From Richelia sp. CSU_2_1 (GTDB taxonomy: Bacteria > Cyanobacteriota > Cyanobacteriia > Cyanobacteriales > Microcoleaceae), in the NCBI GenBank assembly GCA_012034575.1, contig JAAUPF010000018.1:1-56870 (forward strand): a stretch of DNA of 56,870 nucleotides, read 5' to 3'. The position numbers were made by a program, and so were the translations under genes. Below are positions 10,005 to 19,281 of the stretch, in pieces (within the stretch, counting starts at the first letter, position 1; each line of letters starts with the position of its first letter). The notes below the pieces were generated by a model, which saw only the letters and a program-made list of their open reading frames with translations, did no database searches and was not told where the DNA came from.

Positions 10005-11480
10005 TTATTTCAACGGTACAAAATCGTAACCCGTACCCGATCGAGATGGATTAACTCGATTCACCTTCACGAGTTGCACCGGCATATTCCTCACTCCCGA
10101 AGACAAAAACCGAATCTCCCCAGCCGCCCCCCGCGCTACAAAATCCGAAGCCGAAAGCACCTCTTGAATCCCTTGGCGAGAGGGACTCCGGGAGATCGCG
10201 ACGATCGCAGCCCTTGTCGCATCGTAAGCCATCGCTGTCACCCAGCCCACATCAGCCTTCCACAGCCCCCTCGATCGCTTCGTAAACTCCGAAGTGCGAT
10301 CGCCCTCAATGTGCCACGCCACCGCCATCACCATCCCCACAGCCGAAGCCGCTCCCACTTCCAAAGTCGTCTTGCTGTACATCGTCCCCATATCTCCCAA
10401 TACGAACAGCCGCCTGTTATTTACCGTCAACACCTGCAAAGCCTTATCCAAAACTTCGTAATCGGGACTCAACATAATAGCTTGAGCTCCTTGATTAATA
10501 GCTTGTTCGATACTTTGAGCCGGACTGAAAGCTGGATTTGACAAGTCAAATTCCGCAACAACTTGCCCGCCGCCCAGGGAAACAGCAGCTACAAACTCCG
10601 ACTTCAGCGACTCGCTGTAAGCACTTTTAGGAGTGAAAAAAACTGCCACATTTCGCCTGTTCAACCTAGTTAGCATATAATCTGCCAAAGCCCTACCTCC
10701 CACATAAGCAGTAGGAACAGTCCGAAAAAAATACGGACTCAAATTAGCAGGTTTAACAGCAGTGCTAGTTCCCGAAATTAGCGGCAATTTTCCCAAATCG
10801 TAAATCGGCAAAGCTGCTAAAGTTGCCGTGCTCGTGTGGTGTCCCACCACAGCCAAAACCTCGCGATTTTTCACCAAAGCCGAAGCAATTTGTTTCGCCA
10901 CAGCCGGACGATCGTCATCGTTAGCAATCTTTACCCTCAGAGGCACGCCATTAATTCCTCCGGCTTGATTCACCTCAGATTGAGCCTGAGCGACGCCCCG
11001 CAAGATATCCAAAGCAGCATTCGGCTGGCTCCCAGTCGGTGCTACCACGGCGATCGTATGTGCCTTGCCGTTGCCGATGCGAGCATTATTCAAATAAATC
11101 CTAGTTTCGGGTGCGTTGTAGCAAAATCTTAGGGCGAGTTGAAAATGATTTACTGCTTGCTTGTAGTTGCCCGCAGCCATCGCCTCAATTCCCCGATGCT
11201 TTGCTTCTCTAAATTCCGGTCTTTCTAAATTTACATCTTCTTTTTCGATGAGTTTGATTTCCCCCGCACCGATCCGCTTGTTGACATCAAGGCTAAATTT
11301 TGTCGGGGATTGTAACGTATTTTCACCCGAGTTCCTATAAACGTTAAAATCCGTATGGGGCGGAAAACCAGCTTTTTCCAACAACCACAAAACCACTGCA
11401 CTTAAAAAACCTGCTAGCGCTATAGAAATTAACAGCCAAAGAGTTTCATTTTTATCGCGCATAAGTTGTTTCTCAATCAA
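10005..11480 (-). CDS. Membrane-anchored TPR plus periplasmic ligand-binding protein (Leu/Ile/Val receptor type)
   Basis: 491 residues from a TTG that overlaps the kinase stop (TTGA, 11480-11477); an ATG at 11462 is an alternative. One membrane segment (about residues 13-35) anchors the protein. A TPR-like unit follows (AMAAGNYKQAVNHFQLALR). From about residue 122 to the end there is a type-1 periplasmic binding fold as in branched-chain amino-acid receptors (IAVVAPTGSQ, GGINGVPL, AVVGHHTSTAT, PLISGTSTA). No ABC permease or ATPase gene is nearby. Translational coupling to a membrane Ser/Thr kinase suggests a ligand sensor for that kinase rather than a transport component (inference). Ligand unknown. 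Confidence 0.85.
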   Translation of the reverse strand: MIEKQLMRDKNETLWLLISIALAGFLSAVVLWLLEKAGFPPHTDFNVYRNSGENTLQSPTKFSLDVNKRIGAGEIKLIEKEDVNLERPEFREAKHRGIEAMAAGNYKQAVNHFQLALRFCYNAPETRIYLNNARIGNGKAHTIAVVAPTGSQPNAALDILRGVAQAQSEVNQAGGINGVPLRVKIANDDDRPAVAKQIASALVKNREVLAVVGHHTSTATLAALPIYDLGKLPLISGTSTAVKPANLSPYFFRTVPTAYVGGRALADYMLTRLNRRNVAVFFTPKSAYSESLKSEFVAAVSLGGGQVVAEFDLSNPAFSPAQSIEQAINQGAQAIMLSPDYEVLDKALQVLTVNNRRLFVLGDMGTMYSKTTLEVGAASAVGMVMAVAWHIEGDRTSEFTKRSRGLWKADVGWVTAMAYDATRAAIVAISRSPSRQGIQEVLSASDFVARGAAGEIRFLSSGVRNMPVQLVKVNRVNPSRSGTGYDFVPLK

Positions 11481-13015
11481 ATCAGTTCGTTAATCAATTT
11501 TCTTAAAAGTGGTAAAATAAACCTGTAAGCAAGTCGCGCTACTCCCATTAAAATGTACGACAGCAAAATGGCTAAAACAGTGAGCAGCCCCACTATCACA
11601 AATCCTTGAATCCCCAATTGAAACGGATTTAAAATTGACCAAGCTGGAAACAACGTGAAAATTATTGCGTTAGTAACGACTAAAGTAATAAAAAAATAAA
11701 ACTTTTGTTTCAGCGGGCGGTATTGAGCAAAAATGACACCGCCCAAAACTAGCAGCCACATTAAAAGGCCGAGCCAAACAGTACCCAAAAAGCTAGCAAA
11801 ACCGATCGCCAGCAACCAACTACCCGAACCAGCGATCGCCGCCCGAGACCACAATTCTCTAATATTGAGTTCTTGAAAACCCGACTCATCCTCAGTTTCC
11901 TCCGCCAAATTAGCAGCCAAACCAGCAGGCAAATTAACCGCATCGCTGCGATCGTCAATTTTAACCGGATCTGCCTCAAGCGCGATCGCGCCCCTAACAG
12001 CAGGTGCGATCGCTCCTGTGGGCATATCCCCCGACAAAGCAGCCAAAACCTCCGTTGCAGAGGCAAATCGATCGAAGGCAGCCGGCATCACCATGCGATC
12101 TAAAATAGCAGCCAAGCGATCGCTCGCCGTCGCCCAATCCCGCCAATTCCAGCGTCGAGTAGCAGACTCCATCAATTCTTGAGGCTTTTTACCCGTCAGC
12201 AGATACAAGCAAGTCACGCCCAAAGCATACAAATCCGTTGACGGGTACACCGGTTCCCCAGACACCTGTTCCGGCGGCGCGTAGCCCTGAGTGCCAAAGA
12301 CGATCGAACTTTGAGCAGAAACCCCCGCCACCACCTGTTTCACCGCCCCAAAATCGATCAAAAATAGTTTGTCCCCAGCGCGATCGCGCACGATATTATC
12401 GGGTTTGATATCCCGGTGAATCGTCCCGTTATCGTGAATGAACTGCAACACGGGCAAAATTTGCCGCAACACATCCACTACCTCAGCCTCCGAAAACCTG
12501 CCCCGCTGCGCGATTTCCTGGCGCAAATCTTCACCGTCTACGAATTCCTGCACCAAATAAAAAAACTCCTGCACTGGCTGCTGCGGAGTTAATTCACAGG
12601 AAACATCCTCGCTGGCCGCATTTTGTCCGGCAACGACAACGTGCATCTCGCAGTAAGCATACAAAGCTGGAATTTGCGGGTGCCTGTCTCCCAGCCTGTC
12701 CAAAACATCAGCCTCCCGCCGAAAAGCCCTCATCACCCCTTCAAGCTGCGAAGAATTGAGGTGAGTCGGGGGTTGCAAGCGCTTGACAACGCACTGCCGC
12801 TTCACAGGGGAACGCAGGATTGCGCCCTGAAAAGTCGCTCCAAATGCCCCTCGCGACAGGGGGCGCACCGGCAAAAAGCGCCTGTCCAAAATTAACGGCA
12901 TCCCGCACGCAGCGCAATATTTTTGCTCTGTTTCTTCAAGACTTATGTTTTCATCAATGTCGGGAATAGAGTTAACGGGACTCTGACAGCCCGGACGGGT
13001 GCAGTAAATTTCCAT
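11477..13015 (-). CDS. Zinc-ribbon Ser/Thr protein kinase with C-terminal membrane segments
   Basis: 512 residues. Cys5, Cys10, Cys34 and Cys37 form an N-terminal zinc ribbon. The Hanks-type kinase domain follows: glycine loop LSRGAFGATF, Lys78, HRDIKPDN with Asp202, DFG as FLIDFGAVKQ, and APPEQ in the activation segment. After a linker (about 330-390) there are three to four hydrophobic segments to the C-terminus, so the kinase is cytoplasmic and membrane-tethered. The same layout is seen in the kinase at 19691-21151. The stop overlaps the start of the downstream ligand-binding gene by four bases, so the two form an operon and probably one signalling unit (inference). Confidence 0.92.
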   Translation of the reverse strand: MEIYCTRPGCQSPVNSIPDIDENISLEETEQKYCAACGMPLILDRRFLPVRPLSRGAFGATFQGAILRSPVKRQCVVKRLQPPTHLNSSQLEGVMRAFRREADVLDRLGDRHPQIPALYAYCEMHVVVAGQNAASEDVSCELTPQQPVQEFFYLVQEFVDGEDLRQEIAQRGRFSEAEVVDVLRQILPVLQFIHDNGTIHRDIKPDNIVRDRAGDKLFLIDFGAVKQVVAGVSAQSSIVFGTQGYAPPEQVSGEPVYPSTDLYALGVTCLYLLTGKKPQELMESATRRWNWRDWATASDRLAAILDRMVMPAAFDRFASATEVLAALSGDMPTGAIAPAVRGAIALEADPVKIDDRSDAVNLPAGLAANLAEETEDESGFQELNIRELWSRAAIAGSGSWLLAIGFASFLGTVWLGLLMWLLVLGGVIFAQYRPLKQKFYFFITLVVTNAIIFTLFPAWSILNPFQLGIQGFVIVGLLTVLAILLSYILMGVARLAYRFILPLLRKLINELI

Positions 13016-13155
13016 CTCTTATGCGATTTGAGATTTGGGATTTGACATCGGTCATGGGAGTAGCTGGGATCGGGGCGATCGAATGCGATCGGCAACTTCC
13101 TCCAAAAATACCTTAAGAAATCCCAAAATAGCCAACAACCCGCAGAAAAGGGAAA

Positions 13156-13338
13156 CTACACCCAATTTTCAACAGTTAAAGCCCAACGCTCGTGGTCCCG
13201 CCATTCTCCATTGATTTTTAGATATCTTCGAGAAAATCCCTCTTTTGTGAAACCTAAGCGCTCTACCAGATTAATTGATGCTCTATGCGCTAATTCTCCA
13301 GTGTTCTTTCTCCAAGATTCTAGCGATCGGTCGATCGT
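13156..13338 (-). pseudogene. GNAT (RimJ/RimL-type) acetyltransferase, 3' remnant
   Basis: Too short to stand as a gene. The minus frame from an in-frame TGA at 13341-13339 down to TAG at 13158-13156 encodes about 60 residues with NTGELAHRAS, NLVERLGFTKEG and YLKINGEWRDHERWAL, the classical C-terminal end of ribosomal-protein-type N-acetyltransferases. The N-terminal two thirds, with the acetyl-CoA site, is missing. The break lies beside a dispersed repeat (13354-13369) and the 3' end of the homocysteine methyltransferase gene, so repeat-associated deletion is likely (inference). Confidence 0.7.
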
Positions 13339-13353
13339 TCATAGTTCTGCAAT

Positions 13354-13369
13354 AGTCCTCACTACAAAC
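13354..13369. repeat. Dispersed repeat AGTCCTCACTACAAAC
   Basis: The same 16 bases occur in the inverted repeat at 53226-53241, and a degenerate form lies near 535-558. Here its TTTGTAG (minus strand) contains the stop codon of the homocysteine methyltransferase gene. Confidence 0.7.
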
Positions 13370-14363
13370 CGTTTTGAACGCGGGGAATTGACCGGATGCG
13401 ATCGGAAAGATGCGTCCACAACACCGGCAAACAAGCTTGGCAAATTGCTTCAACGTGCCGATCGTCCGTGCCACAACAGCCACCTAAAATAGAAATCTGG
13501 GGAAATTGCGCTCTCAATTCGCGATATTGACTGCCAAATTCTTCTGGATTGCCGTCGTCCAGCGTTTCCGATTCGTTTAATTCTGCATGGCTTTTGGTAG
13601 AGGCATTAGCGCGAATACCTCGAATTCTTTTCAGCCAAGGTTCGCCAGCCACTAAGATGTCAGCAAAGTGAGTCGGATGCGCGCAATTAATCCCGTAATA
13701 GAGAGGTGCATTTTCAGTAGCAACATCAACTTGCTCGATTGCATCTTTTAAGGTTTTTCCTGTCGGCAATTTGCCATCAGTTTCGACCGTAAAAGAAATC
13801 ACCACAGGCATTTCTAACGAGCGAGCCGCAAGAGCAATCCCGATTGCTTCTTCGACATAATTCATCGTAATTGCTGTTACTAAATCCGCATCAGTATCAC
13901 GGAAAATTTCAATTTGGGTGCGGTGATATTCCGCTGCTTCACCGACAGTCATGGCATCAGCCGGAATGTAACCATCGCCGCGCGGTCCGATGCAGCCGCT
14001 AATCACCATCGGACATTCTTGAGTTTCGGATTCTTGGCGAATATTGTGGAGGAGTTCGATCGCTTTGCGGTTCATTGCAGCGAGTGTTTCTGCATCGCAT
14101 CCGAGTTTGTTAGCCCAGTCAGGATTTGCCCGCCAGGTTGCACTTTCTAGAATCAGTCCAACCTGATAAGTCTTCGCTAAATTCACATAGGTGCGAAAGT
14201 ATCGATCGAGCGATCGATAACCTGCATCGTGTTTCAATAAATCGAAAGCTGCGAACTCAGGTAAATCCCATCCTTCGTGAAAAATTAGCGTGGTTTCCAA
14301 TCCACCATCGGTGATAAATAAATCCTTTGTTAACTGAGGCAAATTGTTTCTGTACCGTGCCAT
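13362..14363 (-). CDS. Homocysteine S-methyltransferase family protein
   Basis: 333 residues. The zinc ligands of the family are visible as GINCAH (about residue 224) and GGCCGT (near residue 295), with DGGLET at the N-terminus and SGCIGPRGDGY in the barrel. The fold transfers a methyl group from S-methylmethionine or S-adenosylmethionine to homocysteine (family knowledge); the exact donor cannot be told. The last residues (RVQNGL) run into a dispersed repeat that supplies the TAG stop, so the original C-terminus may have been altered. A GNAT remnant lies directly downstream. The gene stands alone, 315 bases from the next gene upstream. Confidence 0.9.
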   Translation of the reverse strand: MARYRNNLPQLTKDLFITDGGLETTLIFHEGWDLPEFAAFDLLKHDAGYRSLDRYFRTYVNLAKTYQVGLILESATWRANPDWANKLGCDAETLAAMNRKAIELLHNIRQESETQECPMVISGCIGPRGDGYIPADAMTVGEAAEYHRTQIEIFRDTDADLVTAITMNYVEEAIGIALAARSLEMPVVISFTVETDGKLPTGKTLKDAIEQVDVATENAPLYYGINCAHPTHFADILVAGEPWLKRIRGIRANASTKSHAELNESETLDDGNPEEFGSQYRELRAQFPQISILGGCCGTDDRHVEAICQACLPVLWTHLSDRIRSIPRVQNGL

Positions 14364-14578
14364 AATGTTGCTCCTTGAAATTAATGATGTGTTACAAATT
14401 CAACTTCTAAAGTTTTTCCAATTTCCAATTTTCCCCATTTCTGAGAATATTCTGGGAGGCGCGAGCGCACTTGTTGAATTTTTTTAGACGAAAGTCATTC
14501 GAGATGATTAGTCAAATTTTTACCCCTCCCCAGCCCTCACGCCACTTCCTACACTTGGGGGGACCCGGCAGTTGACGC

Positions 14579-14672
14579 CAATCGACTATCGACTATCAAC
14601 TCTCAACTCTCAACTCTCAATCGATCGCGAGCGGGGACGCTCGCACTACAACTATCAACTATCAAGTATCAA
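14579..14672. repeat. Degenerate heptamer array (TATCAAC/TCTCAAC type)
   Basis: In the gap 14364-14678, runs of CTATCGA, CTATCAA and CTCTCAA units surround a GAGCG/CGCTC hairpin (14630-14643). A near copy of this whole arrangement is at 26391-26425. The rest of the gap shows no gene. Confidence 0.7.
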
Positions 14673-14678
14673 CTTGCG

Positions 14679-15317
14679 TTACTGCGGTTGACGTACCATT
14701 GGGAAAATCGGTGGTGATTTGCCTGCTTGAATGGTGCCGATCGCCTGAAATCCATGCCGTTCGTAGAAGAGAACATTGGCTAGTTTTGAGGCTTCGACAT
14801 AGGCTGGTATCCGATGGCGATCGCACTGCGTCGTTACCTGCTGAATCAACGCGGAACCATAACCTTTGCCCTGTTGAGTTGGATCTACACCAATTAGCGA
14901 CAAGTACCAATGAGATTCCTTGATATGGTAATGTTCCATCTGTTCTAAAACTGCAAACATATCCGCTAGATCGGACTCGAAAATGCTTTGCTCTAACAGT
15001 TTGATTAGCGGCTCAACATCCGGCTCTACTCCTGGTGGAAACCACAGTGCTGCACCTGAATAACCGTCAATACAGTAGGCTGTTTTCTGGGTAAATGCTT
15101 TGCCGCCAAATACGTCCACAAAACGCGGGAAATGAGCGAGATATTGATAAGGATCGGGATACATCCAACGCATAATCGGATCGTTGATAAATGCGAGAAT
15201 GAGGCTGGCTGTGACGTATTTTTGATGGGCGATTGTTGCCGATCGAATCGGTTTTAACAAGGTGCTTGCTGAATTATGCTGCTGGTGTGAATGGGAAATA
15301 GTTAAGTATGATGCCAT
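14679..15317 (-). CDS. GNAT family N-acetyltransferase
   Basis: 212 residues. The acetyl-CoA pyrophosphate loop is GVDPTQQGKGYGSAL (about residues 143-157), preceded by the WYLSLIGV strand and followed by LANVLFYERHGFQ, the usual C-terminal motif B. The N-terminal 20 residues, rich in His and Ser, look non-conserved, so a later start is possible, but no better Met is near. Substrate unknown; the layout (WFPPGVEP in the middle) resembles small-molecule or puromycin-type acetyltransferases common in bacteria. Confidence 0.85.
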   Translation of the reverse strand: MASYLTISHSHQQHNSASTLLKPIRSATIAHQKYVTASLILAFINDPIMRWMYPDPYQYLAHFPRFVDVFGGKAFTQKTAYCIDGYSGAALWFPPGVEPDVEPLIKLLEQSIFESDLADMFAVLEQMEHYHIKESHWYLSLIGVDPTQQGKGYGSALIQQVTTQCDRHRIPAYVEASKLANVLFYERHGFQAIGTIQAGKSPPIFPMVRQPQ

Positions 15318-15625
15318 GAGAGTTTTCTCCGTGAGTTGAAGCTGTGTCAGATTGTTTTGAGTTGGGAGAGAGGGGCGTATTGCGCCCCTTGAAACATCTC
15401 CGTTGTCACTAAGCGGAAGTAGATGATACCGACAGTCTATGGCGCGTTTTCTTGCGTCTTAGATCCCCCCCAACCCCCCTTAAAAAGGAGAAAGAGCTGC
15501 TTGCATTTCCCTGTTTAAGGGGATTCCAGATCGGCTTTGGGATTTTTACAGAATTGGGGAGAAAGAACTTCTTGCATCCCCCTATTTTTAAGGTGGATTG
15601 AGGGAGATCGGGAGATGAAAAACGA
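15318..15625. other. Gene-free stretch with low-complexity repeats
   Basis: No ORF of note. It contains a 'ccccccaacccccctt' motif with 'aaaaaggag' (15465-15495) and two related copies of 'gagaaagarctgcttgcat' (around 15487 and 15558), which look like a short dispersed repeat. Confidence 0.5.
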
Positions 15626-17416
15626 TTAGCGGATGTTAGAAATGATGTTGACTATGCCCGCATTGGTAATGTTGCCAAAGCCTTCAGCGGGAGCTGAGAT
15701 GGCAGCTTCCAACTGGCCGGAACCGTTGAAATTACCGATCGCGATGCCAGTACCGAAGCGATCGCCCGCTTCGCGCGTCCCTGCAATGCCATTGAATTCT
15801 TGTTGTAGGATGCGCACATCGAAATTGCTATTACTTAACCCCGTGGAAGTGCCGAATACCGCAGTTACCATACCCGCTGAGTTATCTTCACCAGGGGCAC
15901 CGATGAGAACATCGGCAAAACCATCGTTGTTGATATCTTTGGCATCGATCGTCGCTCCAAACTTATCGCCTGCTTCTGCTGAACCGCTAAATATGTCGGG
16001 TTGACTTACGATTCGAGATGCAACATTCGACAAAGGTTGATTGCGACGACCGTGATAAACATAGATCTGGCCTGCATCATTGTTTTTTCCCGGAGCACCA
16101 ACCAGCACATCAGCCACGCGATCGCCATTCACATCTGCTACTGCTACCGCTGCACCGAAGAGATCGCCAGTTTTGTCGCTTTGTCCCGAAAAGGATTGAC
16201 CGATAAGCTGACTGTTAGTTGCCGTCAATCCACTGGCTGAGCCGTAGATGACATGAAATACACCTGCACCTGCTGCTACATCGGGGGCACCGGGCGCACC
16301 TACTACTAAATCCTCAAAGCCATCACCATTGATATCTCCTGCGGCAAGAGCATCGCCAAAATTAGCATTGGGATTAGTCAGTCCTAAAATACCGGGAGTA
16401 TCGCGGTGAAATACCTGGGGATTGGTGGTGAAGCCGGAGCTAGAACCATAATTGACTTGAATTGCACCAGATCCAGACTGTCCCGAAGCCGCCGCGAATC
16501 CATCTCCGACAACAACATCATCTTCCCCGTCTCCATTGAAATCTCCTGCTGTCACCGCAGATCCAAAGCGAGAATTTGTGCTGTTGGGGAAACTTGGAGT
16601 TTTGAGGATAGTGCTTTGTCCTGTCAGAGGATTCGCAGTTGTACCAAACCGAATTACCGTTTGTTCTCCTCCCAGCACTAAATCATCCATGCCATCACCA
16701 TTGATGTCACCTGTGGCAAGTCCTCCTCTCAAATTACTCAAATTGAGCTTGGTAGGAGCATTTGTGTTCAAGCCATTACTCGAACCAAAAACCGCGCGCG
16801 CAACTCCATCAATGCCACTGCTAACAACTAAATCAGTTTTGCCGTCTTTATTGAAATCTCCAGTAACAGTTGGATTGTTGCCGGAAAAAAGTTTATCGCC
16901 AAGTCGATTATTGTTGGTCGAAGGGTTGAGAGCAAAAACTGAATTTTCTGGTTCTGGACCTGCCACTCCATTAATAACGAAGCTGATTTCACCTCGATCG
17001 CCATCTCCAGCACCGCGTCGCACGATCGTTTGGTTAACATTTCCCAGAAATAGACCTGTATCGCTATTAAAGATTTGACCTGTGAGCCGATCGAGATTGA
17101 GATTCAAGTCTTTTTTGCCCGAATCTGGGTTGATATCTACTGTAGTCGCTGATGCTGGATCGTCATTTTCCAGAATCTTAATTGCGATCGGTACAAAGCG
17201 TTGGCTTGAAGTGTTCGTAAACGTCCACTCCGTACCCGGATTTAGGTCATCTTTGCCTTCAAACTTTTTACCCGAGAAGGCTTTGCCATCGACCGTCACG
17301 CGGGACTCAAAATCAGCTTCGTTTGTGAATAGAAAAGTATCGGGACCGTCGAGGTTATCAACCTGCTTCATTCGCGTAATCTTTACGGTTACTGGTTCGT
17401 CAATCAACTGTGTCAT
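15626..17416 (-). CDS. FG-GAP / integrin-alpha-like beta-propeller protein
   Basis: 596 residues. From about residue 190 onward there are seven FG-GAP blades, each with a DxDxDG-like calcium loop: GDFNKDGKTD, GDINGDGMDD, GDFNGDGEDD, GDINGDGFED, ADVNGDRVAD, KDINNDGFAD and a degenerate GNFNGSGQLE. Many blades are followed by VVGAPG-type strands. The N-terminal 170 residues are a separate beta-rich part with no name I can give. No classical signal peptide is present, although this fold usually acts outside the cell; type I secretion or an unusual N-terminus would fit (inference). Likely a calcium-binding adhesin or surface protein. Asp is replaced in blade 5 (NGDRVAD) and blade 7. Confidence 0.88.
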   Translation of the reverse strand: MTQLIDEPVTVKITRMKQVDNLDGPDTFLFTNEADFESRVTVDGKAFSGKKFEGKDDLNPGTEWTFTNTSSQRFVPIAIKILENDDPASATTVDINPDSGKKDLNLNLDRLTGQIFNSDTGLFLGNVNQTIVRRGAGDGDRGEISFVINGVAGPEPENSVFALNPSTNNNRLGDKLFSGNNPTVTGDFNKDGKTDLVVSSGIDGVARAVFGSSNGLNTNAPTKLNLSNLRGGLATGDINGDGMDDLVLGGEQTVIRFGTTANPLTGQSTILKTPSFPNSTNSRFGSAVTAGDFNGDGEDDVVVGDGFAAASGQSGSGAIQVNYGSSSGFTTNPQVFHRDTPGILGLTNPNANFGDALAAGDINGDGFEDLVVGAPGAPDVAAGAGVFHVIYGSASGLTATNSQLIGQSFSGQSDKTGDLFGAAVAVADVNGDRVADVLVGAPGKNNDAGQIYVYHGRRNQPLSNVASRIVSQPDIFSGSAEAGDKFGATIDAKDINNDGFADVLIGAPGEDNSAGMVTAVFGTSTGLSNSNFDVRILQQEFNGIAGTREAGDRFGTGIAIGNFNGSGQLEAAISAPAEGFGNITNAGIVNIISNIR

Positions 17417-17673
17417 GATAGGATTCTCCTTGAGTTAAATGTAAATTAGATCTGCTGGTTACGATTAAGCTGCAACAGCATTTCTTTTCATCTAAATCGA
17501 AGGTAACGACAGCAGCGTTCCGAAAGCGTTCCGAAAGCGATCTAAAATCGATCCAACATCGATCTCATACCAATTTCCTAAAGTAGCACTACATATCTAC
17601 CCCATCAACCCTTCTTATTAAGGGGGAAATCAAACTGCATCAAGAACAAATATTTATGAAATTGGGACAAGAT

Positions 17674-18198
17674 TTAATGTCTAATTACCATTGCCGACCA
17701 AACCCGATCGAACGGAATATTGAGTTTGCGCTGAACTTCTCGAACGGACTCTAAATCGGGTGCATTCAGTTCGCAAATTAACCGGGTGCGATCGAAGGAC
17801 AGGTAAGATTGAATCCACTCAATGCCGCGTTCCACGTAACAATTTAGGGTTTTGTGGCTGACTTCATCCAACTCTGCTTGTGAGATCGGGGGATAAGTGC
17901 CCTCAAATACCTTGAGGATGGCTTCATTGTGCTGCGGTTGAATGCCTTCTGGCTTAACGATTTCCCCAGCCCAAATTCGATTAAAAAAACCGCCCGCTTT
18001 CCGATAAGATTCTCGCACCGATTCCGCGTCAGGGGCATCAAAAGTGCAAATCATGCGATGGCGATCGACCGACAGCAGCGAATACCGCCAGGTTGCATTG
18101 CGTTCTGTCAGACACTCCCAGACTCGGTAATCAACATCAGTCAGTTCCTCTGGAGTTAGAGGGGAATCTGAAAGGGTTTCAACGATCGTAATTGTCAT
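17674..18198 (-). CDS. Tandem DUF4242 (nickel-binding-like) protein
   Basis: 174 residues forming two homologous halves. Half 1 (about 15-85) and half 2 (about 100-172) each have LT/SxxEL...V, a W(R/I)xSxLSxDRxRxIC strand and a DAxSVRExxRK helix. This matches DUF4242, a small ferredoxin-like fold for which a nickel-binding member is known from Streptomyces. The role in cyanobacteria is unknown. Upstream gene-free stretches on either side (17417-17673 and 18199-18398) show nothing definite. Confidence 0.75.
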   Translation of the reverse strand: MTITIVETLSDSPLTPEELTDVDYRVWECLTERNATWRYSLLSVDRHRMICTFDAPDAESVRESYRKAGGFFNRIWAGEIVKPEGIQPQHNEAILKVFEGTYPPISQAELDEVSHKTLNCYVERGIEWIQSYLSFDRTRLICELNAPDLESVREVQRKLNIPFDRVWSAMVIRH

Positions 18199-18398
18199 AA
18201 TAATTCATCCTAATTTTGAGATTTTTAATTGTAGGTTTCAGCCAACAAAATATGAGATTTCATTTGGTTTATAACACGATCGATCGCCATTAAGGTTCAA
18301 AATTAAGGTTCAAGCACTGGCGCTGCTTCTATTTCTGGAGGTAAAGGAAATTCAGTGACAAGACGGACGATCGCTATTAAGTAGATCGAGTTTGAAAA

Positions 18399-19031
18399 TT
18401 AAGGATTTTCTGTTTGCTCAAACTCGATCGGATCGTCGGTATCTTCTTCACTAAAACGATCGACTTGTAAAACAAAACCGGGCAATACTGATTCTCCATC
18501 CAGTATTGTCGGTAACTGACGAATTTCTGGAGGTTGTCCGGGGCGGTAAATTTCTACCTGTTGGTCGTGAGGATTAAACATCCATCCCAATCTCACTCCA
18601 CTATCGATATACTCTTGCATTTTATTGCGTAAAGTTTCGAGTCGATCGCTCCTCGATCGCAATTCCATCACAAAATCTGGAGCGATCGGAGGAAATTTTT
18701 GTCGTTGTTCTGGGGTAAGATTTTGCCAGCGAGATAATTCGATCCAAGCCGCATCAGGAGAGCGATCGCCGCCTCCTGGTAGCTTAAACAGTGTCGATGA
18801 GCTAAACACTTTTCCCGATAGAGTTTGACGGTTCCAAATAGTTAAATCTGTACCTAACTCTAATTCGTAGCTGCCACTATCTCCTCCTACTGGTGACATA
18901 ACAATTAAAGCTCCTTGCCGATCGCGCTCTAGAGGAATTTCGGGGTTGTTAATACAAAGTTGATAGAATTGCTCGTCGCTGAGATAAACGCGATCGAGAT
19001 TCAAAACTAATGGTAATCTTAGAGAAGTCAT
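18399..19031 (-). CDS. Uma2 family endonuclease (DUF820)
   Basis: 210 residues. Typical Uma2 layout: SDEQFYQLCINNPEIPLE, IVMSPVGG, then SPDAAWI and PDFVMELRSRSDRLETLRNKMQEY as the PD-(D/E)xK nuclease core, followed by a WMFNPHDQQVEIYRPG strand. The family is hugely expanded in cyanobacteria and plausibly mobile; no cellular role is established. A paralogue from a different subgroup lies at 53287-53916. It is a single-gene unit. Confidence 0.9.
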   Translation of the reverse strand: MTSLRLPLVLNLDRVYLSDEQFYQLCINNPEIPLERDRQGALIVMSPVGGDSGSYELELGTDLTIWNRQTLSGKVFSSSTLFKLPGGGDRSPDAAWIELSRWQNLTPEQRQKFPPIAPDFVMELRSRSDRLETLRNKMQEYIDSGVRLGWMFNPHDQQVEIYRPGQPPEIRQLPTILDGESVLPGFVLQVDRFSEEDTDDPIEFEQTENP

Positions 19032-19281
19032 CTGTCTGGCACCATGAAAAATTACAATAACGGGGATGGTAAACTCAGATTCGATCTAAGTATATCAAAC
19101 TCTAAATAAATTAGGCAAAATTAGCTAAAAGTCGCTCGAATTCGATCGGGTTCCAATCACTGCTGTCTGGAGTCCCATTTGAGTAGTATGAATTGCGGTT
19201 TTCAAACGCTAGCTAAAAGAAGGGTTTGTCTGCGAAGATACTCGATCCGACGATCGCCCAGCAAAATTAACAAGTTTAAAT

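Noticed and set aside
10005..11480. Ordinary ABC-transporter substrate-binding protein
   Set aside because: No permease or ATPase genes nearby, it has an N-terminal membrane anchor plus TPR and is coupled to a kinase; kept as a receptor candidate.
13211..13492. Plus-strand ORF between the kinase and the methyltransferase
   Set aside because: It is antisense to the GNAT remnant and the methyltransferase 3' end, both recognisable by motif.
15633..16004. Plus-strand ORFs across the FG-GAP gene
   Set aside because: Antisense shadows of the repeated GDxNGDG blades.
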